Assembly (NCBI RefSeq): GCF_019091085.1
Contig: NZ_JAGXJY010000029.1
Location: forward strand, 1 to 54,676
From: Mesorhizobium sp. GbtcB19
GTDB lineage: Bacteria; Pseudomonadota; Alphaproteobacteria; Rhizobiales; Rhizobiaceae
Direction of reading: 5' to 3'
DNA: 54,676 bases
The position numbers and the translations under genes were made by a program. Numbering within the stretch: the first letter of the stretch is position 1; every line of letters begins with the position of its first letter. Below the pieces are notes generated by a model that ran no database searches, was not told where the DNA came from, and saw only the letters and a program-made list of their open reading frames with translations. Shown in pieces: positions 47,364-54,676 of the stretch.

Positions 47364-49192
47364 ACGATATCCGCTTCGACATCGGCAGCCTGCACGCTGC
47401 CTACCAGGCCGGCGCCAGCGTTACCGAGGTCATCGATTGGATCTTCGCCCGCATCGAAGCGGCAAGCGACCCCGGCATCTTCATCCACCTTGCGACGAGA
47501 GCCGAGATACTGGCCGAAGCCGAGGCGCTCGGCCCGTTCGATCCCGCGGCGAAGCCGCTCTGGGGCATCCCCTTCGCCGTCAAGGACAACATCGACGTTG
47601 CCGGCATGCCGACCACCGCCGCTTGCGCCGAATATGCCTATACGCCCGTCAGGGATGCGACCGTCGTGGCGAGGCTCAAGGCGGCAGGCGCCTTGGTCAT
47701 CGGCAAGACCAATCTCGACCAGTTCGCCACCGGCCTTGTCGGCGTGCGCACGCCATGGCCGATCCCGAGAAATGCCATCGATCCGAAACTGGTGCCCGGC
47801 GGCTCCTCCTCCGGCTCGGCGGTGGCGACGGCGCGAGGCATCGTCTCTTTCGCTCTTGGCACCGACACCGCCGGCTCCGGCCGCATTCCGGCTGGCCTCA
47901 ACAACATCGTCGGGCTGAAGCCCACGGTCGGCGCGCTGTCCACGGCAGGCGTGGTGCCGGCCTGCCGGACGCTCGACTGCGTCTCGGTCTTCGCGCTGAC
48001 CGTCGACGACGCCTATACGGTGTTCTCGGTCGCCGCGGCGCACGATCCCGCCGATCCCTATTCGCGCGACGTCGCCGTCCAGCCACTCGCAGCCCGCCCG
48101 CCGGTGCTGAACGTCGGCATCCCGGCAAAGGCCGACCTGAAGTTCTACGGCGATGCGTCGATGCAGGCTGGCTTCGAGGCTGCTCTCGCTGCCCTGGAAA
48201 CGCTCGGCGCCAGGCTTGTCGAAATCCCGTTCGGCGACTTCTACGCCACCGCCGATCTTCTCTATGAAGGCGCCTGGGTGGCGGAGCGCTACGCGGCGAT
48301 CCGCGATTTCTTCGAGGCGAATGAAGCAGCGCTCCATCCGGTGACGCGCAAGATCATCGGCGGCGCCAGAAACCTGTCGGCCGCCGACGCCTTTCGCGGC
48401 CTCTATGCCTTGCAGGCATACAAGGCGCGGCTCGCCCCCGTCATCGCCTCCGTCGACCTTTTCTGCGTGCCGACCGCGCCGACCCACTACACGGTCGATG
48501 CCGTGCTTGCCGATCCGATCGCCACCAATAGCCGGCTGGGCACCTACACCAATTTCGTCAATCTGCTCGACATGTGCGGCATCGCCGTGCCCACCGGTAC
48601 GCGCGACGACGGCCTGCCGATGAGCGTCACCTTGCTGACGGCCGCCGGGCGGGACGCCCTCATCGCATCGGTCGGCCGTGACTTGCATGCCGCGAGCGGC
48701 TTGGCTCTCGGCGCGACCGGATGGCGACAGCCGGGCGCGCAGCCCGCCAGCGTGTCGGCCGAGGACGGCACGATCGAGCTTGTGGTGGTCGGCGCACATC
48801 TGTCGGGGATGCCGCTCAACGGCCAATTGAAGGAGGCCGGTGCGCGCTTCAGCAGGTCGGCACGAACGGCTCCGTCCTACAAACTTTATGCGCTCGCCGG
48901 CCAGACTCCGCCCAAGCCGGGGCTGGTCCGGGTCGGCAACGGTGGCACCGCCATCGAGATCGAGGTATGGCGCCTTTGCGCCGACGCCTTCGGCCGCTTC
49001 GTTGCGGCCATCCCGCCGCCGCTCGGCATCGGCACCATCGAGCTCGACGACGGCACGTCGGCTAAAGGCTTCCTCACCGAGACCGCGGGCCTATTGGCGG
49101 CGACGGACATCTCGCACTATGGCGGCTGGCGCAGCTTCGTAGCGAAAGCCATCGAGCCGGGACGACGGCTGGAAAGCGCCCCGGCGAGCTGA
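47360..49192 (+). CDS. atzF: Allophanate hydrolase (AtzF type), 610 aa
   Basis: Converts allophanate to ammonia and carbon dioxide. The N-terminal amidase-signature domain has Lys75 (FAVKDNIDVAG), Ser149 (GGSSSG) and nucleophile Ser173 (DTAGSGRIP), with the expected 24-residue spacing. A C-terminal domain of about 150 residues (from TIELVVVGAHLSGMPLN, then KLYALAGQTPPKPGLVRV) is typical of AtzF and handles the decarboxylation step. The length matches AtzF rather than the fused urea amidolyase. It is the last gene of the biuret operon and completes nitrogen release. Confidence 0.93.
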   Translation: MNDIRFDIGSLHAAYQAGASVTEVIDWIFARIEAASDPGIFIHLATRAEILAEAEALGPFDPAAKPLWGIPFAVKDNIDVAGMPTTAACAEYAYTPVRDATVVARLKAAGALVIGKTNLDQFATGLVGVRTPWPIPRNAIDPKLVPGGSSSGSAVATARGIVSFALGTDTAGSGRIPAGLNNIVGLKPTVGALSTAGVVPACRTLDCVSVFALTVDDAYTVFSVAAAHDPADPYSRDVAVQPLAARPPVLNVGIPAKADLKFYGDASMQAGFEAALAALETLGARLVEIPFGDFYATADLLYEGAWVAERYAAIRDFFEANEAALHPVTRKIIGGARNLSAADAFRGLYALQAYKARLAPVIASVDLFCVPTAPTHYTVDAVLADPIATNSRLGTYTNFVNLLDMCGIAVPTGTRDDGLPMSVTLLTAAGRDALIASVGRDLHAASGLALGATGWRQPGAQPASVSAEDGTIELVVVGAHLSGMPLNGQLKEAGARFSRSARTAPSYKLYALAGQTPPKPGLVRVGNGGTAIEIEVWRLCADAFGRFVAAIPPPLGIGTIELDDGTSAKGFLTETAGLLAATDISHYGGWRSFVAKAIEPGRRLESAPAS

Positions 49193-49203
49193 GCAGTGGT
49201 CGC

Positions 49204-49224
49204 GCTGGCCAGCCTCAGGCCAGC
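49204..49224. terminator. Weak hairpin between atzF and uxuA
   Basis: GCTGGCC-AGCCTCA-GGCCAGC, a seven-base-pair perfect stem between the convergent genes, covering the uxuA stop. There is no T-tract, so termination strength is doubtful. Confidence 0.4.
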
Positions 49225-50399
49225 TCGAACCGCTCCACCGCCCGCATGATACCGCGCAATTCAGCCAAGCCCTTGAGCCGGCCGATCAGCGAATAGCCGG
49301 GATTGATTTTCGTCTTGCCGATATCGTCGGCGAGCAAGTGGCCGTGGTCCGGCCGCATCGGAATGCGCCAGTCGGACCGCCCCTCCTTGCGCCGCCGCGC
49401 CTCTTCCTTCATCAGCGCCAGGATGACTTCGGCCATATCGGTCGAACCTTCCAGATGCTCGGCCTCATAGAAGGAGCCGTCCTTTTCGCGTGTCACATTG
49501 CGAAGATGCGCGAAATGTATCCGGGGAGCGAATTCCTCGATCATCGCGACCAGGTCGTTGTCGGCGCGCACGCCGTAGGAGCCGGTGCAGAAGGTCAGCC
49601 CGTTCGACGGGCTGTCGACCGTGCCCAAGATGAAACGGGCGTCATCGGCGGTGGAGACGACCCGCGGCAGGCCGTAGAGCGAGAAGGGCGGATCGTCGGG
49701 ATGGATGCACATGCGTGCCCCGACTTCCTCGGCCGCCGGAATGATCTCCTTCAGGAACCAGGCGAGGTTGGCGCGCAGCTCGGCCGGGCCGATCGCCGCG
49801 TAATCGGCGAGCGCATCGCGCATCGTCTCGCGATTGTAGGTGCGCTCGGTGGCCGGCAGTCCGGCGATCAGGTTGCGCTCGATCTTGTCGATGTCCTCAT
49901 TGCTCAAGATCTTGAGCCGCGCTTCCGCTTCTTTCAGCCGCGCCGGGGTGTAGCTCGCCTCGGCATTCGGCCGCTTCAGCACGAAGACGTCGTAGGCGGC
50001 GAAATCGAGCGCATCGAAGCGCAGTGCGTAGCCGGTGGTCGGCAGCCTGTACATCAGGTCGGTGCGCGTCCAGTCCACCACCGGCATGAAATTATAGCAG
50101 ATCGTCGAGACGCCGGCCTTGGCCAGCGCTCGGATCGTGTCCCGGTACCTGCCGGCGTAGCGCTCCCGCTCCGGCGTTCCGGTCTTGATCGAATTGTGGA
50201 CGGGAATGCTTTCCACCACCGACCAGATCAGGTCCGCCGCCTCGATGATGCGCTTGCGGTCGAGGATCGCGTCGAGCGGCCAGGCGCTGCCGTCATAGAT
50301 GTTGTGCAGCGCCGTGACGATGCCCGTAGCGCCTGCCTGCTTGATGTGGTCGAGCGTGACCGGATCGTTCGGGCCATACCAGCGCCAGCATTGTTCCAT
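49215..50399 (-). CDS. uxuA: Mannonate dehydratase, 394 aa
   Basis: Dehydrates D-mannonate to 2-keto-3-deoxygluconate in hexuronate catabolism. The family blocks are all readable: MEQCWRWYGPNDPVTLDHIKQAGATG at the N-terminus, IPVHNSIK, STICYNFMPVVDWTRTDL, MCIHPDDPPFSLYGLPRVVST with the metal His, NGLTFCTGSYG, RIHFAHLRN and MRPDHGHLLADD. The length is normal. It is divergent from an SDR gene whose product may be the matching reductase. Two palindromes (50474-50487, 50510-50525) lie in the shared promoter. Confidence 0.95.
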   Translation of the reverse strand: MEQCWRWYGPNDPVTLDHIKQAGATGIVTALHNIYDGSAWPLDAILDRKRIIEAADLIWSVVESIPVHNSIKTGTPERERYAGRYRDTIRALAKAGVSTICYNFMPVVDWTRTDLMYRLPTTGYALRFDALDFAAYDVFVLKRPNAEASYTPARLKEAEARLKILSNEDIDKIERNLIAGLPATERTYNRETMRDALADYAAIGPAELRANLAWFLKEIIPAAEEVGARMCIHPDDPPFSLYGLPRVVSTADDARFILGTVDSPSNGLTFCTGSYGVRADNDLVAMIEEFAPRIHFAHLRNVTREKDGSFYEAEHLEGSTDMAEVILALMKEEARRRKEGRSDWRIPMRPDHGHLLADDIGKTKINPGYSLIGRLKGLAELRGIMRAVERFELA

Positions 50400-50473
50400 G
50401 ACTGCCTCTCAAAGCATGCGTTTCAATGCATGTCGGGTTCTGAATGGCCGCCATGCACCGAAACAAAAACGTA

Positions 50474-50487
50474 AAGCGCGAGCGCTT
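50474..50487. promoter_or_regulatory. LacI-like dyad in the uxuA/SDR promoter
   Basis: AAGCGC-GA-GCGCTT, perfect six-base arms. GC-centred AAGCGC/GCGCTT dyads are typical of LacI-family operators. No LacI gene is present in the window, so the binder would be encoded elsewhere. Confidence 0.45.
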
Positions 50488-50509
50488 CAGCGTGGTTGCG
50501 ATCGACCAT

Positions 50510-50525
50510 ATTGTCGGATGACAAT
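50510..50525. promoter_or_regulatory. GntR-like dyad in the uxuA/SDR promoter
   Basis: ATTGTC-GGAT-GACAAT, perfect six-base arms, 98 bases before the SDR start and 111 from uxuA. The FCD-type GntR regulator encoded at 51550 is a candidate binder. Confidence 0.48.
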
Positions 50526-50607
50526 GGCCGTCAAATCAGGTGATTTCAGCGCCTTGCGCGCGAACCATCGACAGGCGCTTTCGTCCATCATTGCAGGAGT
50601 TTTGTCT

Positions 50608-51390
50608 ATGAACGATTTCGACGGCAAGGTCGCCCTGGTGACGGGAACGACCGGCATAGGCGAGGCAACCGCGCGCCGTCTTGCCGAGGGTGGCGCCGCG
50701 ATCATCGCGCTGGGCATCGACCAGGCGGCCAACGCGATGCTGCAGGGCGAGCTCAATCGTGCGGGCGCGGCCGCGCTCGTGCTCGCCACCGACGTTGCCG
50801 TGCCAGACCAGGTGGAGAAGGCAATCGCCGCCGGCGTCGCGAAATTCGGCGGGCTGGACGTCATCGTCAATTCGGCGGCCGTGCATCCCTATGGTACCGC
50901 GACGACGACGGATTTCGAGACCTGGAACCGGGCGATGTCCGTCAATGTCGGATCGATCTATCTCACCGCGCGTTTCGGCATTCCCGAAATGATCAAGCGC
51001 GGCGGCGGCGCCATCGTGAACGTCGCCTCAGTCCAAGGCACGGCCTGCCAGGAAAATGTCGCCGCTTACGCCACCACCAAGGGCGCGATCCACACGCTGA
51101 CGCGCTCGCTGGCGCTCGACTATGCCCGAAAAGGCATCCGTGTGAACTCCGTCAGCCCGGGATCCGTCCGCACCCCGATCCTCGAACGCGCCGCCCGCGC
51201 CGGCGATCCCAATGCGGATGTCGAAGCCGCCTTCAAACGCTTCGGCGAAGCGCATCCGATCGGCCGCATCGGCGAGCCGGAGGAAGTGGCGGAACTGATC
51301 GCGTTCCTGTGTTCGTCCAAGGCAAGCTTCTGCACCGGTTCGGACTACCGAATAGACGGCGGCCTTTTGGCGGGTATCGGCGTGAGATAG
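50608..51390 (+). CDS. Short-chain dehydrogenase/reductase (SDR), 260 aa
   Basis: Classical SDR: TGTTGIGEA cofactor loop (12-20), Ser141 in NVASVQG, Tyr154 and Lys158 in AYATTKGA, C-terminus CTGSDYRIDGG. GCAGGAGT precedes the ATG at 50608; a longer in-frame start would overlap the uxuA promoter. It is divergent from mannonate dehydratase, so a role as a sugar-acid or keto-acid reductase (such as fructuronate reduction) is reasonable but not shown by the sequence. Confidence 0.88.
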   Translation: MNDFDGKVALVTGTTGIGEATARRLAEGGAAIIALGIDQAANAMLQGELNRAGAAALVLATDVAVPDQVEKAIAAGVAKFGGLDVIVNSAAVHPYGTATTTDFETWNRAMSVNVGSIYLTARFGIPEMIKRGGGAIVNVASVQGTACQENVAAYATTKGAIHTLTRSLALDYARKGIRVNSVSPGSVRTPILERAARAGDPNADVEAAFKRFGEAHPIGRIGEPEEVAELIAFLCSSKASFCTGSDYRIDGGLLAGIGVR

Positions 51391-51549
51391 CGCAACAGTC
51401 GCAGTCAAGCGGTTGGGAGGCGGACGCGCGCTCCCTTGCGACGGCGCGCTAACCGTCTATCGTGCATCGCCAATGCCACCGGGAAAGCATCCCCGCGGCG
51501 AACAGAGCGATGAATCAGATTTCAGGACGAATGAAGCAACGCATAACCC

Positions 51550-52248
51550 ATGGCCGACAAATCGCAATTCGGACTGACCGCCGTCGCTACCGTTCCCCTG
51601 CATGAGAAAGTCTATCTGGAGCTCGTGCGGGCCCTTATGTCGGGCCAATTGCAACCCGGCCAGAAGCTGACCTCTCGCAAGCTGGCCAAGGAGCTCGGCA
51701 CCAGCGATATGCCGGTGCGCAGCGCCTTCACGCGGCTGCAGGCGCTGAGGGCTCTAAGCCCGATGCCGAACGGCAGCGTCGAGGTGCCGCTGATCTCGGC
51801 CGAGCGCTTTGCGCAATTGACCGCGGTGCGCACGGTCCTGGAAGGCACCGCGACCGAGCTTGCGACCAAACGCATCAACGGTAACAATCTGCGCGCCATC
51901 CGCCGCCATTGCACCGAGTTGACCCAGGCCGCGCGCAGCGGCGACATCGAGAACTATCTGCGCAAGAACCACGACTTCAAATTCGGGGTCTACCGCCACT
52001 GCGGCAACGAGCAGATGATCTTCCTGATCGAGACGGTGTGGATGCAGGTCGGTCCGTTCCTGCGCAACCTTCGCATCGGCTTCGAGGACGATCTCGCCGG
52101 CATTCTCGGCATCGATTACCATGAGGAGGTCGTGGCGGCGATCGAGGCCGGCGACGGCGAGCGGGCGCGCGCGGCGATCGTGCGCGACATCGACGAGGGC
52201 GCGACCCACATCCTCGGCCAGGTGAAGTTCCCGGAACTGCGCCACTGA
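51550..52248 (+). CDS. GntR-family regulator with FCD domain, 232 aa
   Basis: Winged helix VYLELVRALMSGQLQPGQKLTSRKLAKELGTSDMPVRSAFTRLQALRAL at about residues 18-66, then the FCD domain (LTAVRTVLEGTATELATKRI, YLRKNHDFKFGVYRHCGN, IDYHEEVVAAIEAGDGERARAAI). The ATG at 51550 has only a weak ribosome site. It lies between the SDR and a glutamine-synthetase-like gene and may control either. It is the third FCD-type GntR regulator in the window. Confidence 0.88.
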   Translation: MADKSQFGLTAVATVPLHEKVYLELVRALMSGQLQPGQKLTSRKLAKELGTSDMPVRSAFTRLQALRALSPMPNGSVEVPLISAERFAQLTAVRTVLEGTATELATKRINGNNLRAIRRHCTELTQAARSGDIENYLRKNHDFKFGVYRHCGNEQMIFLIETVWMQVGPFLRNLRIGFEDDLAGILGIDYHEEVVAAIEAGDGERARAAIVRDIDEGATHILGQVKFPELRH

Positions 52249-52306
52249 CGTGCCGGAGCGAAGCGTGCCGATTCCAGCTTGGCTTTCGTCGGTCGGGCCG
52301 CTATGT

Positions 52307-52316
52307 TGCGATCGCA
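52307..52316. promoter_or_regulatory. Palindrome upstream of the glutamine-synthetase-like gene
   Basis: TGCGATCGCA, perfect 10-bp palindrome directly followed by a repeat of GATCGCAGA. It lies 59 bases after the GntR stop and may be a regulator site for the downstream gene. Confidence 0.35.
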
Positions 52317-52373
52317 GATCGCAGAGAACGGACCCGAAATGCCACCCGATATCCCAGCTAGTGACTTGAAAAA

Positions 52374-52459
52374 ATGAAGGAAAGTTATCCGGCGCAAGCC
52401 GGAGCAGCCTTCATGAACTCCTAAGCTGAAAATTGGATATCGTAGCCCACAAGGGCTAC
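52374..52459 (+). ncRNA. Candidate structured 5' leader of the glutamine-synthetase-like gene
   Basis: Hairpin 1 has an outer stem ATGAAGG/CCTTCAT (52374-52380, 52408-52414) and an inner stem TCCGGC-GCAA-GCCGGA (52388-52403) with a GNRA-type tetraloop. Hairpin 2 is GTAGCCC-ACAA-GGGCTAC (52442-52459), 26 bases before the TTG start. No known riboswitch consensus was recognised. It could be a regulatory leader or simply stacked hairpins. Confidence 0.35.
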
Positions 52460-52485
52460 AGCACCTCAAAAACAGGGGCTGGAAA

Positions 52486-53841
52486 TTGAGCGATGCGATT
52501 GCGGACGTTTTGAATTGGCTTGAAAGCAGGAAGGATATCCAGAGCCTCAGGGCCGCGGTGTGCGACCTGAACGGCATCATGCGCGGCAAGCGCATTCCGG
52601 TCGAACAGGCGCGCAAGGCGCTCGAAGGCAAGCTGCGCATGCCTTATTCGGCCATCGGCCTGGACATCTGGGGCGAGGACATCGAAGGCAACGCCCAGGT
52701 GTTCTCGACCGGTGACGCCGACGGGCTTTGCCACTGGACCGGTCGCGGCATACTGCCGGTCGACTGGACGGCGCATCCGACGGCGCTTCTGCCGCTCTGG
52801 CTGGCGGACGACAGCGGCGCGCCCTATCTCGGCGATCCGCGCCGCGCGCTGGCCCGCATCCTCGACCGCTATGCTGCGCTTGGCTTGACGCCGGTCACCG
52901 CGACCGAGCTCGAATTCTACCTCGTCGACCCGACATCGCAGCGGCCGGTCGGCCCGGTCTCGCCGGTCACCGGCAGGCGGCTCGATTCGGACGCTGCGCT
53001 CTCGATCGACGAGGTCGACGATTTCGAGGCCTTCATCCACGATATCTACGAAGCCTGCCGCATGCAGGACATTCCGGTCGACACCGCGATCGCCGAGAAT
53101 GGCGTCGGCCAGTTCGAGATCAACCTCAACCATGTGCCCGACGCCTTGCGCGCCGCGGACGACGCGGTGCTGTTCAAGCGCACCGTGAAGGGCATTGCCC
53201 GCAAGCATGGCTTCGCCGCCTGCTTCATGGCCAAGCCCTATGGCGAGCGCGCCGGCAACGGTTTCCATGTCCATTTCAGCGTCCTCGACAAGGACGGCCA
53301 CAACATCTTCGACGACGGCTCAGACCAGGGCTCCGACACCATGCGCCATGCCGTCGGCGGCCTGCTGGCCGCGATGGCGCAAAGCACGCTGGTGTTCGCG
53401 CCGCATTTCAATTCCTACCGCCGGCTGCGGCCGCGATCCTACGCGCCGACCGCCGTCGCCTGGGGCTACGAAAACCGCATGGTGGCGATTCGCATTCCGG
53501 GCGGCCCGTCGGCCGCGCGCCGCATCGAGCATCGCGTCTCCGGCGCCGACGCCAATCCCTATCTCGTGCTGGCGGCGATTCTCGGGGCGGCGTTGATCGG
53601 CATCGAGCGCCAGCTCTCGCCCGGCGAACCGACCGGCGGCGAAGGCCAGGGCCTGACACTCGCCAAGCTGCCGCCGGACTGGGCCTCGGCGATCGCCGCC
53701 TTCGAGGCAGGCCCGCGCGTTGCCGAGATCTTCCCGGACGTGCTGCGCGACGCCTTCGTCGCCTGCAAGCGCCAGGAGCTGAACACATTCGCGCTGAATG
53801 TCAGCGACTTCGAGATCGAGACCTATCTGGAGAGCGTTTAG
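52486..53841 (+). CDS. Glutamine-synthetase-like ligase, 451 aa
   Basis: GS-family enzyme. AVCDLNGIMRGKRIP is the beta-grasp signature; ATELEFYLVD (metal Glu), AENGVGQFEINL, NGFHVHFSVLD (ATP-site His), the RRLRPRSYAPTAVAWGYENR block and RRIEHRVSGADANPYLVLA cover the catalytic domain. The start is TTG at 52486, after AGGGGCTGGAAA; no upstream ATG is in frame. It differs clearly from the ligase at 32389, and no oxidase gene is adjacent, so it may make a different gamma-glutamyl amide. It is convergent with the ThuA-domain gene. Confidence 0.87.
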   Translation: MSDAIADVLNWLESRKDIQSLRAAVCDLNGIMRGKRIPVEQARKALEGKLRMPYSAIGLDIWGEDIEGNAQVFSTGDADGLCHWTGRGILPVDWTAHPTALLPLWLADDSGAPYLGDPRRALARILDRYAALGLTPVTATELEFYLVDPTSQRPVGPVSPVTGRRLDSDAALSIDEVDDFEAFIHDIYEACRMQDIPVDTAIAENGVGQFEINLNHVPDALRAADDAVLFKRTVKGIARKHGFAACFMAKPYGERAGNGFHVHFSVLDKDGHNIFDDGSDQGSDTMRHAVGGLLAAMAQSTLVFAPHFNSYRRLRPRSYAPTAVAWGYENRMVAIRIPGGPSAARRIEHRVSGADANPYLVLAAILGAALIGIERQLSPGEPTGGEGQGLTLAKLPPDWASAIAAFEAGPRVAEIFPDVLRDAFVACKRQELNTFALNVSDFEIETYLESV

Positions 53842-53851
53842 GCAGCCTCGA

Positions 53852-54493
53852 TCAGCGCGCCGCCCACGCAAGGCCACGGCGCAGGATGGTACGCATCTGC
53901 GGCACCTCGAACTCGGCTGCCACGTGACCCAGCGAGGAATAAAACACCCGTCCCTTGCCATGCCGGCGCTTCCAGACCACCGGCATGACGACGCCGTCGA
54001 TCCACGCCGCATGCTCGCCTGAGAAGGTGGTCGTTGCCAGCACCTCGTTCGAGGGGTCGACATGCATGTAATATTGTTCGGAGCGGTAGGGGAAATCCTC
54101 GATGTCTTGCATGATCGGGTCGTCGCGCCGCGTCACCTTCACCTGATAGTCGATGATGTTGCCCGGATGCGCGACCCACTGCCCGCCGCACATGAACTGG
54201 TAGTCCGTCGACTCGCGAAACGCGTCACCCATGCCGCCATGATAGCCGCCGAGGCCGACGCCGTTCTCGACCGCCTTGGTCAGGTTGGCCACCTCTTCCT
54301 TGGCAATCTTGGACATGGTGTAGATCGGCACGATCAGACTGAGCTCCGCGATGGCCGGATCGGCGAAGACCGCGGTTGAGTTTTCGACCTGGACGGCAAA
54401 ACCTTCTTCCTCGAGCATCGCCTTGACGGCACGCGCCCCGGCTTCAGGCTCGTGGCCCTCCCAGCCGCCCCACACGATCAGAGCCTGCCGCAT
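53852..54493 (-). CDS. ThuA-domain protein (glutamine-amidotransferase-like fold), 213 aa
   Basis: Class-I amidotransferase-like fold of the ThuA (trehalose utilisation) family. Typical segments: ALIVWGGWEGHEPEAGARAVKAMLEEEGF at the N-terminus, VGLGGYHGGMGDAFRES, YQFMCGGQWVAHPG, YYMHVDPSNEVLATT, MPVVWKRRHGKGRVFYSSLGHV. The usual catalytic Cys of amidotransferases is not evident at the nucleophile elbow, in line with the family's isomerase-type or binding role on 3-keto sugars. AGGAGAGGAAA precedes the ATG at 54493. A terminator lies upstream, so it has its own promoter between 54494 and about 54600. Confidence 0.88.
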   Translation of the reverse strand: MRQALIVWGGWEGHEPEAGARAVKAMLEEEGFAVQVENSTAVFADPAIAELSLIVPIYTMSKIAKEEVANLTKAVENGVGLGGYHGGMGDAFRESTDYQFMCGGQWVAHPGNIIDYQVKVTRRDDPIMQDIEDFPYRSEQYYMHVDPSNEVLATTTFSGEHAAWIDGVVMPVVWKRRHGKGRVFYSSLGHVAAEFEVPQMRTILRRGLAWAAR

Positions 54494-54606
54494 TTTCCTC
54501 TCCTCATGCCTTGCGCCGGCCGGGTTTGCGGCAATGCGGCGTGAGGCGACCATCGCCGCAAAGTTCCGGTGAGTCGAGTTGGAAAGAAACTGAGCGCGAA
54601 AACAAA

Positions 54607-54631
54607 AACGGCCCGCTTAGATCGGGCCGTT
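54607..54631 (-). terminator. Rho-independent terminator of a leftward transcript
   Basis: AACGGCCCG-CTTAGAT-CGGGCCGTT, nine-base-pair perfect stem. On the minus strand it is followed by TTTTTGTTTT, a strong U-tract; on the plus strand it is followed by the weaker TATTT. It should stop transcription entering from a gene beyond the right edge of the window. Confidence 0.8.
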
Positions 54632-54676
54632 TATTTGGCTTTGCGGGCAGGAATTGGTTTTGTCGGTTGTGGTGGG

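Noticed and set aside
52374..52459. Guanidine-II (mini-ykkC) riboswitch before the glutamine-synthetase-like gene
   Set aside because: Two small hairpins are present, but the loops are GCAA and ACAA, not the ACGR loops that define that class.

Overview
The window reads as a chromosomal or megaplasmid stretch of a high-GC alphaproteobacterium of the Rhizobiales, most likely Mesorhizobium or a close relative. The grounds are dense GC-rich coding, many ABC importers paired with GntR/LuxR/DeoR regulators, a biuret hydrolase that I recall as close to the Rhizobium leguminosarum enzyme, and several families of short palindromic intergenic repeats of rhizobial type. I annotate 53 protein genes. I found no rRNA, tRNA, CRISPR array, transposase or prophage gene. 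All similarity statements are from memory and motif reading; nothing was searched.

Layout. 0.1-7.9 kb: an acid-sugar/keto-sugar catabolic cluster with three TIM-barrel sugar isomerases/epimerases, a Gfo/Idh/MocA oxidoreductase, an enolase-superfamily dehydratase, a FadR-type GntR regulator and a 2-hydroxyacid dehydrogenase. 8-13.1 kb: single genes (secreted protein, amidase, GFA-fold protein, MFS exporter divergent from an AraC regulator, periplasmic cupin). 13.1-18.8 kb: a complete carbohydrate ABC importer operon with two different ATPases and a small membrane protein. 19.1-22.5 kb: a TetR regulator divergent from a Tm-1-like (UPF0261) / PEP-hydrolase-family / cupin operon of unknown function. 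22.6-30.1 kb: an M24 peptidase divergent from a five-gene peptide-type ABC importer that ends in an ATC-hydrolase-family gene. 30.2-38.95 kb: a DeoR regulator and a polyamine-type block (FAD amine oxidase, glutamine-synthetase-like ligase, SDR, PotABCD-type importer), divergent from a LuxR regulator. 39.9-49.2 kb: a GntR regulator divergent from an eight-gene operon that couples a BMP-family importer to biuret hydrolase, a second cysteine hydrolase, a cupin and allophanate hydrolase, apparently a nitrogen-scavenging pathway. 49.2-54.5 kb: mannonate dehydratase divergent from an SDR, then a GntR regulator, a second glutamine-synthetase-like gene and a ThuA-domain gene.

How it works together. 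The region is an accessory 'scavenging island': nearly every unit is an importer plus the enzymes for its cargo plus a one-component regulator. A FadR-family operator pattern (ATCTGGTnnnACCAGAT) recurs in three separate promoter regions (3.65-3.85, 18.95-19.14 and 23.84-23.93 kb), which suggests that the sugar cluster, the sugar importer and the M24/peptide importer may share one regulator or related ones.

The most unusual feature is an approximately 159-bp palindromic repeat lying in frame inside the first peptide-ABC ATPase (28013-28171). It adds 53 residues between Walker A and the Q-loop while leaving all catalytic motifs intact. A sister copy of the element lies in the same operon at 25761-25917. 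Two other repeat families, including a 146-bp cruciform and its short derivative, sit exactly at gene ends and supply or overlap the stop codons.
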